64,000 nt of DNA. It comes from CAIVAT01 sp964455285. GTDB taxonomy: Bacteria; Bacteroidota; Bacteroidia; Bacteroidales; FEN-979. Positions 32,681 to 41,603 of this stretch are shown here, one piece after another. Made by a program: the position numbers and the translations under genes. Below the pieces are notes generated by a model that made no database searches, was not told the origin of the DNA, and saw only the letters and a program-made list of their open reading frames with translations. How positions within the stretch are numbered: the stretch's first letter is position 1; every line of letters begins with the position of its first letter. The stretch covers positions 3,179 to 67,178 of the forward strand of contig CAYVVG010000010.1 of assembly GCA_964455285.1 (NCBI GenBank), read 5' to 3'.

Positions 32681-33442
32681 TTATCGCGATAGGGTTCCGC
32701 CGCTGTTAGTAATTTTTAACAAATCGGCCGGCGAGTCAATGGCAAAGCTTTCATATTCTGTGATTTGCGTCATTATTCGGTATCCGTGTTCCAACCAGCG
32801 AAGCTGTTCCAGCGATTCCGCTTTTTCGAGCCGGGTGGCAGGCAGTGTCACGATTTCCGCCAGCGTATCTGTCCGGTATCCGTAGATCCCTATATGCCGG
32901 TAGTAGGTGGTTTCTCCAGTCCATGACTCTCTGGCCATGCCCCTGACGAAAGGAATGACCGATCGGCTGAAAAAGAGCGCATGGCCCGACAGATCCGTCA
33001 CCACTTTCACCACATTCTCCGGTTCAAGTTCATCCGGTTTCGCGACGTTTTTGATCAGTGTGGCGATTCGCGTGCCGGGATCGAGAAAGCAATCGGCCAC
33101 TTGTGCGATCTGGCGTGGATCGATGAAGGGCTCGTCGCCCTGGATGTTGATCACGACATCGCATGGTTCACCCCGGGCAGCAAGCAGTTCTGCCGCTTCG
33201 CGACATCGTTCGGTACCGCTGTTGTGATGGCGGCCGGTCATGACCACATTTCCTCCGAAGTCCCTCACATGGTTAAAAATCGCTTCATGATCGGTGGCCA
33301 CCACCACATGGTGCAGGCGGTCGCACTCCGACGCCTTTTCGAACACCCTCCGGATCATGGTTTTACCATCGATCACCACGAGCGGTTTACCCGGAAACCG
33401 GGTTGAATCATAACGTGCCGGAATAATGCCCAGGATTTTCAT
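32681..33442 (-). CDS. kdsB: 3-deoxy-manno-octulosonate cytidylyltransferase
   Basis: Activates Kdo with CTP to CMP-Kdo for the LPS inner core. 253 residues from the ATG at 33442 (MKILGIIPARYDSTRFPGKPL); the frame extends two codons further to a TTG. Nucleotide-binding IIPARYDSTRFPGKPL at 5-20, VVVATDHEAIFNHV near 48, VINIQGDEPFIDP near 95 and RHIGIYGYRTDTL near 190. The final residues end normally. No other Kdo gene is in the window, but heptose activation (rfaE2) at 13481 supports a core-containing LPS. Confidence 0.96.
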   Translation of the reverse strand: MKILGIIPARYDSTRFPGKPLVVIDGKTMIRRVFEKASECDRLHHVVVATDHEAIFNHVRDFGGNVVMTGRHHNSGTERCREAAELLAARGEPCDVVINIQGDEPFIDPRQIAQVADCFLDPGTRIATLIKNVAKPDELEPENVVKVVTDLSGHALFFSRSVIPFVRGMARESWTGETTYYRHIGIYGYRTDTLAEIVTLPATRLEKAESLEQLRWLEHGYRIMTQITEYESFAIDSPADLLKITNSGGTLSR

Positions 33443-33545
33443 GTGCAATGATTCATGTTGTCAGGGAAATGCCCCCGGAAATGTTTTCTGTGATCCGAAC
33501 GGGCCCAGGCGACCATCTGCGGGATCCCCGGCCGGGGATATCTTT

Positions 33546-34160
33546 TCAGAACAGTCCGTGCAACTGGGCATTGATGCTGTCGATGACCTGCCCCAGGTGG
33601 TCGGGGTTCTCGCTGACCTTCAGGGTATCGGCGTCGATGATGAGCAGTTTTCCCAGTGTATATCCGGAGATCCAGTCTTCGTACATCTCGTTCAGGTTTT
33701 TCAGATAGTCGAGCCGGATCGAATTCTCATAGTCACGCCCCCTTTTCTGGATCTGGTTGACCAAGGTGGGAACGCTGGCCCGGAGGTAGATGAGCAGGTC
33801 GGGAGGCCGTATGAAGGCGCTCATGAGTTCGAACAGGGAGCGGTAATTCTCAAAATCGCGTGTGCTCATGAGGTTCATGGCATGCAGATTGGGCGCAAAT
33901 ATAAAGGCGTCCTCGTAGATGGTCCGATCCTGGATGACGGTCCGACCCGAATTACGGATGTCGATCACCTGGCGGAACCGGCTGTTGAGGAAGTATATCT
34001 GGAGATTGAACGACCAGCGCTGCATGTCCTCGTAAAAACTGTTGAGGTAGGGATTGGTATCCACATCTTCATAATGGGGATCCCAACCGAAATGTTTGGC
34101 CAGCAAGCCGGTCAGCGTAGTTTTCCCCGAACCGATATTCCCGGCGACGGCAATGTGCAT
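33546..34160 (-). CDS. Deoxynucleoside kinase (dAK/dGK type)
   Basis: 204 residues. P-loop GNIGSGKTTL at 7-16, the substrate-binding/ERS-like motif VIQDRTIYEDAFIFA near 85, and a LID-like RGRDYENSIRLDYL near 160. This family phosphorylates deoxyadenosine, deoxyguanosine or deoxycytidine in salvage. The -7 element at 34177-34184 gives it its own promoter. It lies between kdsB and the GH3 gene, all on the minus strand. Confidence 0.9.
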   Translation of the reverse strand: MHIAVAGNIGSGKTTLTGLLAKHFGWDPHYEDVDTNPYLNSFYEDMQRWSFNLQIYFLNSRFRQVIDIRNSGRTVIQDRTIYEDAFIFAPNLHAMNLMSTRDFENYRSLFELMSAFIRPPDLLIYLRASVPTLVNQIQKRGRDYENSIRLDYLKNLNEMYEDWISGYTLGKLLIIDADTLKVSENPDHLGQVIDSINAQLHGLF

Positions 34161-34176
34161 AGGATTGAATTTGGAT

Positions 34177-34184
34177 CAAAATTA
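34177..34184 (-). promoter_or_regulatory. -7 element TAATTTTG of the deoxynucleoside kinase gene
   Basis: CAAAATTA on the plus strand, 17 bases upstream of the ATG at 34160. The element lies just beyond the stop of the upstream GH3 gene. Confidence 0.6.
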
Positions 34185-34194
34185 TAAAAAGGAA

Positions 34195-35715
34195 TCAATC
34201 CTGCGCCAATAATTCGAGGATTTCATCAATATATTTCCGGTCGTTGGATAACCTGGGAACCTTATGTTGTCCGCCCAGTTTTCCCTTCGATTTCAACCAG
34301 TTGTAAAAGGTTTTGGCGGGTACGGGACGGATCATGGGTTCGTCGAGCATCATGTTGTGATATCGTTTCGCCTCATAATCGGAGTTCAGCGATTTCAGGG
34401 CTGTGTCGAGTGTCGCGGTGAAGAACGAAAGGTCATCGGGCATCCGTGCGAACTCGATGAGCCATTCATGGGCTCCTTTGCCTGAACCCGAAAGGTACAC
34501 CGGTGCTGCCGTATATTCGGTCACCACGGCATGGCTTCTTTCGCAGGCGACTGCCAGTGCTTTCTCAGCGTTGTCGATGATCAGTTCTTCGCCGAAGGCA
34601 TTGATGAAGTTGCGGGTACGTCCCGAAATCCGGATGCGAAACGGACGGAGGGAGGTAAAGATTACGGTATCGCCGATCACATATCGCCAAAGACCGGCAT
34701 TGGTGGTAATGACCATGGCGTAATTGGTATTCAGCTGCACTTCTTCGAGACCGCAGGTCACGGGATGATCCCTGTTGAGCTGATCTGTCGGAATGAACTC
34801 ATAATAGATGCCGTAGTCGAGCATGAGGAGCATGTCGTCGGCCTTGCTGCGATCCTGGATGCCGAAGAACCCTTCGGAGGCATTGTAGGTTTCCAGGTAA
34901 TTCACCCGGGATGAAGGCAGCAACTGGCGAAACTGTTCCCGGTAAGGTCCGAAACTGACCCCTCCGTGAATAAAGAGTTCGAAATTGGGCCATACTTCGA
35001 GCAGGTTCTGCCGTCCGGTGATCTCCAGGATCCGGGTCAGCAGCAGCAGCGTCCAGGAGGGGACCCCGGTGATGTTGGTCACATCGTGCTGCATCGTGGC
35101 ATGGGCCATCATCTCGATCTTGCTCTCCCATTCGTCCATGAGTGCGATGGACAGGTTTGGGGTGCGCATAAATTCGATCCAGCCCGGCAGGTTCTGGATG
35201 AGAATGGCCGACAGGTCGCCCTGGATGAAGGATTCGTTGTTCACTTCCATGATCTGGTGTGAACCGCCCATGGCGATGGCTTTGCCGTCGAAAAGTTTGG
35301 TTTCGCTGTTCGAATTGAAATAGATCGAGAGCAGGTCCTTTCCTCCCTTGAAATGGCATTCTTCGAGCGCCTCCTGGCTGACCGGGATGAATTTGCTGCG
35401 GTCGCTGGTGGTTCCCGACGATTTGGCGAACCACTTGATCTCGGAGGGCCAGAGGATATTCTGCTCCCCCTGCCTCAGCCGCTCGATGTCACCTTTGACC
35501 GAATCGTAATCATTGAGCGGTACCCGCTCCCTGAACTGGGCAGGGGAGCCGATTGTTTTAAAGTCGTATCTCCTTCCCCATTCGGTATTTTTCGCGGTAC
35601 TCAGCAGCCTGCGCAACAATTCCAGTTGCACCTCATCCGGATAGCGCATGAACAACTCGATCTGATGAATTCGCTTCTTCATCAGCCACGATATAACTGA
35701 ATTGATGAGGGCCAT
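34195..35715 (-). CDS. GH3-family acyl-acid adenylate/amido-synthetase-like protein
   Basis: 506 residues from the ATG at 35715 (MALINSVISWLMKKR); the nine codons above overlap the -7 element. Related to the plant GH3 family of adenylating enzymes that join amino acids to acyl acids: the ATP-binding FAKSSGTTSDRSKFIPVS near residue 105, YNASEGFFGIQD near 285 and the hinge INAFGEELIIDNAEKAL near 385 are visible. Bacterial members are common in Bacteroidota, but their substrates are unknown. No neighbouring gene suggests a pathway. The role of the C-terminal KLGGQHKVPRLSNDRKY segment is as in the family. Confidence 0.9.
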   Translation of the reverse strand: MALINSVISWLMKKRIHQIELFMRYPDEVQLELLRRLLSTAKNTEWGRRYDFKTIGSPAQFRERVPLNDYDSVKGDIERLRQGEQNILWPSEIKWFAKSSGTTSDRSKFIPVSQEALEECHFKGGKDLLSIYFNSNSETKLFDGKAIAMGGSHQIMEVNNESFIQGDLSAILIQNLPGWIEFMRTPNLSIALMDEWESKIEMMAHATMQHDVTNITGVPSWTLLLLTRILEITGRQNLLEVWPNFELFIHGGVSFGPYREQFRQLLPSSRVNYLETYNASEGFFGIQDRSKADDMLLMLDYGIYYEFIPTDQLNRDHPVTCGLEEVQLNTNYAMVITTNAGLWRYVIGDTVIFTSLRPFRIRISGRTRNFINAFGEELIIDNAEKALAVACERSHAVVTEYTAAPVYLSGSGKGAHEWLIEFARMPDDLSFFTATLDTALKSLNSDYEAKRYHNMMLDEPMIRPVPAKTFYNWLKSKGKLGGQHKVPRLSNDRKYIDEILELLAQD

Positions 35716-35739
35716 CCGGCGTGGGTTGGTTAGGGTGAT

Positions 35740-35747
35740 CAAAAATA
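35740..35747 (-). promoter_or_regulatory. -7 element TATTTTTG of the GH3-family gene
   Basis: CAAAAATA on the plus strand, 25 bases upstream of the ATG at 35715. No -33 box is obvious in the A-rich stretch beyond. Confidence 0.5.
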
Positions 35748-35840
35748 CAATTAAAAAAAACGCATGTTCCCCGATTCTTCAGAAAAATCAATATTTGTTG
35801 AAAAATAGTCGCATCTGTTAAGTTATTTTTAATATATTAC

Positions 35841-35871
35841 TTTGGAAAAAGACAAGAATGTTGTAACTTTG
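35841..35871 (+). promoter_or_regulatory. Canonical promoter TTTG-N19-TAACTTTG of the orphan response regulator
   Basis: -33 TTTG at 35841-35844 and -7 TAACTTTG at 35864-35871, spacer 19 bases: a full match to the Bacteroidota consensus. A leader of about 45 bases follows before the ATG. Confidence 0.8.
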
Positions 35872-35921
35872 CACACCATAACATCAAGAAGGCTGTTTCA
35901 TTAAAATTAAATCATTTATTT

Positions 35922-36893
35922 ATGGCATCAATCAGTTTGTACATTGTTGAAGACGAGTTGATCATTGCCCACGATCTGAAAGCCAAGCTCACCGAGTTCG
36001 GTTACAACGTGCTGGGTATTGACACGAAAGGAGAGAGCGCGATCGAGAACATTGCAAATCTTCAGGAGTCGAACGTTGAACCGGATATCGTCATCATGGA
36101 TGTCGGGCTCGCCGGTCAGATGGACGGGATAGAAGCAGCTCGGATTCTTACCGAGAATTATAACTGCGGCATCATTTTCCTGACCTCCATGAACAAAAGC
36201 GAGATATTCAGCAAATCCTTTTCCCTGAAGCCCTACGCTTATCTGTTCAAGCCGGTGGATATTGACCAGATCCGCGCCGCGATAGAGGTTGCCAACTACC
36301 AGCGCAACCTGGAGATCACCAACGAACGGATCATCTCGGAACTGAAAAAAGAGATCGAGCACCGCAAGAAGGTCGAAAAAGAACGGAACCAGCGCCTGCA
36401 GGAACGCATCCATGCCGAACAAAAAGTCAACCAGCTCCTCAAGCAGAAACACCATATGGAGATGGACCTCATCAACCGCGAACTGGCCACCTCGTCCATA
36501 TTTATCTCCCAGAAGAACAAGATCATCGGCCTGATCAAGAAAGATATTAACCGGCTGGTGCGAAACGACAAACCCATCACCAAGACAGAGATTGCCAAAG
36601 TGCTGAAAACCATCGACGAGAACATCAAGTTCGACAACGACTGGTATCGCATCAAGGCACATTTCGAGAAGATCCATCCGGGTTTCTTCGAGCGGCTGCG
36701 TAAAACCTTCCCGCAACTCACCCCCAATGATCACAAATTGTGCGCATTACTCCGCATGAACCTGAACACCAAGGAGATCTCTCATATCCTGAAGATCACC
36801 GCACCCAGCACGGAGATCTCGCGCATCCGGCTCCGTAAAAAACTGAACCTGCCAAAGGGGATCAACCTCACCCAGTATATCTGCGAGGTATAA
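35922..36893 (+). CDS. Orphan response regulator: receiver, coiled coil, C-terminal LuxR-like HTH
   Basis: 323 residues. Receiver (1-120) with Glu 10/Asp 11, phosphoacceptor Asp 60 in IVIMDVGLAGQMDG and Lys 110 in YLFKPVD. A long charged coiled coil (about 120-200, rich in Lys/Glu/Gln) separates it from a C-terminal helix-turn-helix (about 265-315): LTPNDHKLCALLRMNLNTKEISHILKI, then SRIRLRKKLNL. This C-terminus matches the HTH found in Bacteroidota after TPR or YXYXY sensors. No kinase lies nearby, and the gene stands alone between a canonical promoter and a 16-base-pair terminator. Target genes unknown. Confidence 0.88.
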   Translation: MASISLYIVEDELIIAHDLKAKLTEFGYNVLGIDTKGESAIENIANLQESNVEPDIVIMDVGLAGQMDGIEAARILTENYNCGIIFLTSMNKSEIFSKSFSLKPYAYLFKPVDIDQIRAAIEVANYQRNLEITNERIISELKKEIEHRKKVEKERNQRLQERIHAEQKVNQLLKQKHHMEMDLINRELATSSIFISQKNKIIGLIKKDINRLVRNDKPITKTEIAKVLKTIDENIKFDNDWYRIKAHFEKIHPGFFERLRKTFPQLTPNDHKLCALLRMNLNTKEISHILKITAPSTEISRIRLRKKLNLPKGINLTQYICEV

Positions 36894-36928
36894 AACAAAA
36901 AACGCGGCAATCGCCGCGTTTTTTGTTT
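36893..36928. terminator. Bidirectional rho-independent terminator with a 16-bp perfect stem
   Basis: Left arm 36893-36908 (core AACGCGGC), loop AATC, right arm 36913-36928 (core GCCGCGTT). A-rich on one side and T-rich on the other, so it can end both the regulator and the convergent yebC transcript. The arm begins at the last base of the regulator's stop codon. Confidence 0.92.
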
Positions 36929-36944
36929 GATCACCCTGAGCGGA

Positions 36945-37685
36945 TCACAGCTTCTCAGCCAGTTCGTCGCTCACTTCCAGGTTATGGAAAACATTCTGTA
37001 CGTCGTCGTCCTCCTCAATGATGTCGATCAGCTTTAATACTTTCCGGCTGGGATCTTCATCAAGGGTTACCGTATTCTTCGGGATGCGTTGAAGTGCGGC
37101 GCTCTCCGGCTCAATGTTCAGCTTTTCGAGTTTTTTCACCATGCTGCCAAAGTCCTCCATGGCAGTGGTAATGGTGAACACATCGTCGTCCAGCGCAATG
37201 TCCTCGGCCCCCGCATCGATCATCTCCATCTCGAATTCATCCCGGTCAAGAACGCCCCTGGGCACCACAAACACTCCTTTGCGGTCGAAGAGATAGTTCA
37301 GCATCCCGTTCTGCCCCAACTCCCCGCCATGCTTGTTGAAATAGGCACGGATATTTGAAACTGTCCGCTGAAGGTTATCCGTGGTGCATTCAACGAAAAT
37401 TGCAATTCCGTGAGGTCCTTTGCCTTCGTACGTCGTTTCGATCAGGGCAGCTGCATCCTTGTCGGATCCCTTGCTGATGGCACGCTGGATATTCTCCTTG
37501 GGCATCGAGGCGCCCTTGGCATTGGCGATGGCCAGACGCAGCCTCGGGTTCCCGTCGGGATCCGCCCCCCCCTCCTTCACGGCAATCGTGATGTCTTTGA
37601 TGATCTTCGAAAATATCTTCGATCGCTTGGCATCGAGGGCGCCCTTCTTGCGCTTGATGGTGGACCATTTATTGTGACCTGACAT
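36945..37685 (-). CDS. yebC: YebC/PmpR/TACO1-family protein
   Basis: 246 residues. Begins with the family signature SGHNKWSTIKRKKGALDAKRSKIFSKI and contains NPRLRLAIANAKGASMPKENIQRAI and the acidic C-terminal half (DIIEEDDDVQNVFHNL). Family members act as DNA-binding regulators or, more generally, relieve ribosome stalling at proline stretches; which applies here is not visible. Convergent with the orphan regulator and sharing its terminator. Confidence 0.94.
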   Translation of the reverse strand: MSGHNKWSTIKRKKGALDAKRSKIFSKIIKDITIAVKEGGADPDGNPRLRLAIANAKGASMPKENIQRAISKGSDKDAAALIETTYEGKGPHGIAIFVECTTDNLQRTVSNIRAYFNKHGGELGQNGMLNYLFDRKGVFVVPRGVLDRDEFEMEMIDAGAEDIALDDDVFTITTAMEDFGSMVKKLEKLNIEPESAALQRIPKNTVTLDEDPSRKVLKLIDIIEEDDDVQNVFHNLEVSDELAEKL

Positions 37686-37750
37686 AGTGCTGTGTTTATG
37701 GATTCACAATGTAAAAATAATAAAAAAAGGGTCGGTATGAAAACGATTGG

Positions 37751-37758
37751 TAATTTTG
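37751..37758 (+). promoter_or_regulatory. -7 element TAATTTTG of the Ig-like lipoprotein gene
   Basis: Exact TAnnTTTG. It excludes the upstream TTG at 37747 as a start and leaves the TTG at 37792 or ATG at 37831. Confidence 0.6.
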
Positions 37759-37791
37759 AAGGCGCAAACTTACGAAAATCCCCGACTCCCG

Positions 37792-39582
37792 TTGCCACAC
37801 CCGACAACATTCTTCCGTCTCTTTCTTGCTATGGTCCTGCTTTACGGGGCGGGGTGCGCCAATCAGGTAACACCCGAAGGAGGGCCCCGCGATACCGACC
37901 CGCCCAGGGTGCTGAACAGCATACCGCCCAACCTCTCTCCCCGTATTACGGAAACCTCCTTCCGTATCGATTTCGACGAGTTCGTCGACCTGAAGAACCC
38001 GATGAACGAGATCTTCATCTCTCCTCCACTGAAAAAGCCGATGGAAACGAGGCTCAGGGGCAAATCGCTGATCATCCGGCTCCTTGATACACTTGCCGCC
38101 AACACCACCTATTCGATCTCTTTCGGCAACGCGCTCACCGACCTCACCGAAGGCAATATCCTCACCGGGTTCCGGTACGTGTTTTCCACCGGCGACCGGA
38201 TCGATTCGCTCTCGCTGCGGGGCAACGTGGCCGGAGCTTTCGACCGCCAACCGCAAAAGGATGTGATCGTGGCGCTTTATCTCGACCATTACGACACCAT
38301 CCCGTTCGACTCCCTGCCGTTGCGGGTTCCTCCCTTTTATATCACGAAAACCGACCCGCAGGGAAATTTCACCTTCAGCAATCTCCGGCAGGGGCCATTC
38401 AAACTGTTCGCCCTGAACGACCAAAACGGCGACCTGATCTTCAACCAGCCGACGGAAAAGATCGCCTTTAGCGACAGCCTGGCCCTCCCCTATTACATGA
38501 CCGCCCCCTCACCCTGCCGTCCGGCCGATTCGTTGATTGCCGACAGCACGGCTAAACCGAATACACCCGCCCTCCACCCCGATTCGATCCGGCAGGCCGA
38601 TTCTGCCCGGCGGGCCGACTCAATCCGGATCAGTCTGCTGCGATACCCCTCATATTCCCTGTCACTCTTCGAACAACATGATTCGGTACAACGGATCGTA
38701 AAATCTTCTTTCCCCGCCCGGGGTATGGCTTTGATGGTGTTCCGGTATCCTGTAAGGGAACTGAAAATCACTCCCCTGAACTTTGATTCTGCGGTTCCCT
38801 GGTGCCGCATGGAATATACCCGGAAAGCCGACTCCGTCAGGCTGTGGATCACCCGGCCCGGGACCGATTCGCTCATTGCCCGGGTGACGGCCGGATCGCT
38901 GGTGCCCGACACTGTCAGGCTCGGACTGGCATTCGGCGATATCTCCAGGAAGCCCAAGAAAAGTGACACCCCCGATCGCCTGACAGCCAACCTGCTTACC
39001 GGCACAGCCGGATTGAACCAGTTCCTTCATCCGCTCATGATCGATTTCTCTTCCCCTCTGGAAAGGTGGGACTTCAGCCAGGTACTGCTGATCGACGAGA
39101 ATGATACGATCCGTCCCTCCGTTTCTTTTGCCGACAGCCTGAAAAAGCGCATCATCGTCGGTCATCCATGGGAGGAATTCCACTCCTGTCGCATTTTTTT
39201 TCCCGATTCGATTTTCTTCGGCATCAACGGACTGGCAAACGATACGGCCCGACTTGACTTCAAGACAAGAGGGGAACGCGACTTCGGCAACCTGACCGTG
39301 ATGGTGAATGGCGGCAACCACCCCGGGCAGCTTGTTCTTCAACTGATGAACGAAAAAGAGTCGGTGATCTATGGCGAAAGGATCGTGGAAGGCTCCCAAA
39401 AGGTCACCTTTCCCTGGTTGTTGCCCGGGAGGTATAAACTGAAAGAGATCCGCGACCGCAACCGGAACGGACGATGGGATACCGGGGATTACTCACGGAA
39501 AATCCAGCCTGAAGAGGTCAGGTATTTTCCTAAAGCATTGGAGATAAGGGGTAACTGGGACGTGGAAGAGTCCTGGGACTAA
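37792..39582 (+). CDS. Lipoprotein with SbsA-type Ig-like domain
   Basis: About 596 residues from a TTG at 37792. That start gives a normal lipoprotein signal (PHPTTFFRLFLAMVLLYGAG|C, Cys 22); the only ATG nearby (37831) would leave a nine-residue signal that is too short. After the Cys comes QVTPEGGPRDTDPPRVLNSIPPN, the start of an Ig-like (Big_5/SbsA) domain, common in Bacteroidota surface lipoproteins. A carboxypeptidase-regulatory-like segment follows (TDPQGNFTFSNLRQGPFKLFALND, about 200-225), then a low-complexity Asp/Ser/Ala stretch near 255-290 (ADSARRADSIR). The C-terminus ends RDRNRNGRWDTGDYSRKIQPE. Role unknown. Its stop (TAA) overlaps the convergent ArsR stop in the four bases CTAA. 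Confidence 0.82.
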   Translation: MPHPTTFFRLFLAMVLLYGAGCANQVTPEGGPRDTDPPRVLNSIPPNLSPRITETSFRIDFDEFVDLKNPMNEIFISPPLKKPMETRLRGKSLIIRLLDTLAANTTYSISFGNALTDLTEGNILTGFRYVFSTGDRIDSLSLRGNVAGAFDRQPQKDVIVALYLDHYDTIPFDSLPLRVPPFYITKTDPQGNFTFSNLRQGPFKLFALNDQNGDLIFNQPTEKIAFSDSLALPYYMTAPSPCRPADSLIADSTAKPNTPALHPDSIRQADSARRADSIRISLLRYPSYSLSLFEQHDSVQRIVKSSFPARGMALMVFRYPVRELKITPLNFDSAVPWCRMEYTRKADSVRLWITRPGTDSLIARVTAGSLVPDTVRLGLAFGDISRKPKKSDTPDRLTANLLTGTAGLNQFLHPLMIDFSSPLERWDFSQVLLIDENDTIRPSVSFADSLKKRIIVGHPWEEFHSCRIFFPDSIFFGINGLANDTARLDFKTRGERDFGNLTVMVNGGNHPGQLVLQLMNEKESVIYGERIVEGSQKVTFPWLLPGRYKLKEIRDRNRNGRWDTGDYSRKIQPEEVRYFPKALEIRGNWDVEESWD

Positions 39583-39881
39583 TGCGACACACACTGGTTG
39601 ATGCAATCGATCACATTCGCCAGGACTTGGGTCCGCAGGGAATAATGGATCATCTTGCCGTTTCGTTTTGACTCAAGCAATCCTTTGTTTTTCAATATAT
39701 TGAGATGATGGGAGGCAGAAGCCTGCTCGATGTTGAGGTATTCGTATATCTCCGTGACCGTCAGTTTTGGATTACTGGTGAGCAGTTCAATGATGGCAAT
39801 ACGCATGGGGTGCGCCATGGCACGGAGTTTACTGGCAGCCTGTTCCAATTTCTGGAGGTCGAGTGTCGATTTTTTAGTCAT
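39579..39881 (-). CDS. ArsR-family winged-helix transcriptional repressor
   Basis: 100 residues. Winged helix with AHPMRIAIIELLTSNPKLTVTEIYEYL and the recognition helix EQASASHHLNILKNKGLLESKRNGKMIHYSL. The usual ELCVCDL metal site is missing; the only Cys residues are in the last nine (CINQCVSH), so metal sensing, if any, would differ from ArsR/SmtB. Own promoter (39910-39917). The adjacent adenine deaminase is on the same strand upstream, and no metal-efflux gene is nearby. Confidence 0.88.
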   Translation of the reverse strand: MTKKSTLDLQKLEQAASKLRAMAHPMRIAIIELLTSNPKLTVTEIYEYLNIEQASASHHLNILKNKGLLESKRNGKMIHYSLRTQVLANVIDCINQCVSH

Positions 39882-39909
39882 TGTGTTTAGCCTTACTAGT
39901 TTCTGGCAG

Positions 39910-39917
39910 CAAAATTA
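39910..39917 (-). promoter_or_regulatory. -7 element TAATTTTG of the ArsR-family gene
   Basis: CAAAATTA on the plus strand, 29 bases upstream of the ATG at 39881. The next 40 bases are a TATA-rich stretch that could hold an operator. Confidence 0.6.
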
Positions 39918-39954
39918 TAAAATATATCCTTTCAATATATATAAATATATTATT

Positions 39955-41592
39955 TTATTCGGGGAATATACCGGTAAATCTGAAGAGTTTCCCGTCGAAA
40001 AGCCCCCGGTCGCTCAGTTTCAGGTCGGGTATGACGAGCAGGGCCATAAAGGAAAGTGTCATGTACGGTGCCGATAAGGAGGATCCCATCTCTTTGACCC
40101 TGCTATCCATCCTTCGGTAGCGTCGTGCCGTTTCAAAGCCGTCGATTCCTGTCATGATCCCGGCAAAAGGGAGCGGGAGTACTTCGTTGTGTTCACCATC
40201 GACCCTTGCGATGCCGCCCCGTCCTTCAATAACCAGGTTTACCGCTTCGGCCAGCGAACGGTCATCCGCGCCCACCGCAACGATATTGTGGCTGTCGTGG
40301 GCAACCGACGAAGCGATGGCTCCGCGCCTGAGGCCAAAATTTCGGATAAAACCCACCGCCGCAGGAGCTTCGGCATAACGGTTCCGGACCACTATTTTCA
40401 GGATGTCCCGGTCGGTATCGCTCACAACATTCCCCTCCGACACCAGGGGTTCGGCCAGTTCAGAACCGGTGATCAGCTGGCCATTGTCGGCTGTCATCAC
40501 GCGGATCCGGTCTTTGATGGGAACCAGCTTCAGTTCCTTTTCATCAAAAGGTCCGATTCTGAACCGGTTGACCGGCACATCCTCCATGTGCGGGATCAGG
40601 GTCTTTCCGTTTTCCGCCACCCTGATCCCTCCGACAAAGGTCGCCATGACATGAAATGAAGCGAGGTTATCGACCACCACCAGATCGGCAGGGTCGCCGG
40701 GCTGCAACAACCCACCGTCGAGTTTGTAATGCCTGACCGGGTTCAGCGAGCAACTTCGGATCACGTTCATAGGATCAAGTCCCTTGGCAAGTGCCCTGCG
40801 GATGATCTGGTCGATGTGTCCGTCGACCAGATCGTCGGGGTGCTTGTCATCACTGCAGATCATGACACGATCGGGATATTGGTCGATCAGGGGCCACAGG
40901 GTCTCGAAATTCCGTGCCGCACTTCCTTCCCGGATCAGGATGTGCATGCCGTAGCCAATTTTTTCTATGGCTTCTTCCAGCGAAAAGCACTCATGATCGG
41001 TGGTGATCCCTGCAGCGATATACCGGGCGGCATCGAGGCCCCGCACTCCCGGTGCGTGGCCGTCGACCGGTTTGCCGGCCTGCGAAGCCAGTTTCAACTT
41101 CTGCATCACCTCCGCATCGCCCGACAGCACCCCCGGAAAATTCATCATTTCCGACAGGTAACGGATCTCAGGCATGGCCAGGAGTTCGCCAACCTCCTTA
41201 ATGCCCACGATGGCACCCGCTGTTTCAAACGGGGTGGCCGGGACGCAGGAGGGAGCACCGAACCAGAAACGGAAGGGAACTCTTTTCCCGTTGGCGATCA
41301 TGAATCGAACTCCGTCGATTCCCAATACATTGGCGATCTCATGGGGATCCGACACCGTGCCGGTCGTGCCGTGGATCACCGCAAGCCGGGCGAACTCGGA
41401 CGGAATGAGCATGGAGCTTTCGATATGGATGTGGGCATCGATCAGGCCGGGCAGGATGTACCGGTCGGTCTCCACCGGCTCCCGGCGAATCTCAAGGATC
41501 CTGCCCTCTTTCACCACAACCGTACCCGGGTGGATGGTCCCGGCAACCACATCGACGACATTCCCCCGGATCTCAAACGAAAGTTCTTCCAT
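39955..41592 (-). CDS. ade: Adenine deaminase
   Basis: Adenine + H2O to hypoxanthine + NH3, feeding the salvage enzyme Hpt. 545 residues, amidohydrolase superfamily. Metal ligands in LIDAHIHIESSM near residue 50 (His-x-His) and HDSHNIVAVG near 440 in the C-terminal domain; CSDDKHPDDLVDGHIDQIIRRA near 245 is a conserved Ade segment. Length fits the bacterial adenine deaminase family. The start at 41592 is an ATG 11 bases beyond the rlmN stop, so both could share a transcript from the rlmN side. Confidence 0.93.
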   Translation of the reverse strand: MEELSFEIRGNVVDVVAGTIHPGTVVVKEGRILEIRREPVETDRYILPGLIDAHIHIESSMLIPSEFARLAVIHGTTGTVSDPHEIANVLGIDGVRFMIANGKRVPFRFWFGAPSCVPATPFETAGAIVGIKEVGELLAMPEIRYLSEMMNFPGVLSGDAEVMQKLKLASQAGKPVDGHAPGVRGLDAARYIAAGITTDHECFSLEEAIEKIGYGMHILIREGSAARNFETLWPLIDQYPDRVMICSDDKHPDDLVDGHIDQIIRRALAKGLDPMNVIRSCSLNPVRHYKLDGGLLQPGDPADLVVVDNLASFHVMATFVGGIRVAENGKTLIPHMEDVPVNRFRIGPFDEKELKLVPIKDRIRVMTADNGQLITGSELAEPLVSEGNVVSDTDRDILKIVVRNRYAEAPAAVGFIRNFGLRRGAIASSVAHDSHNIVAVGADDRSLAEAVNLVIEGRGGIARVDGEHNEVLPLPFAGIMTGIDGFETARRYRRMDSRVKEMGSSLSAPYMTLSFMALLVIPDLKLSDRGLFDGKLFRFTGIFPE

Positions 41593-41603
41593 AATGCGGA
41601 TTG

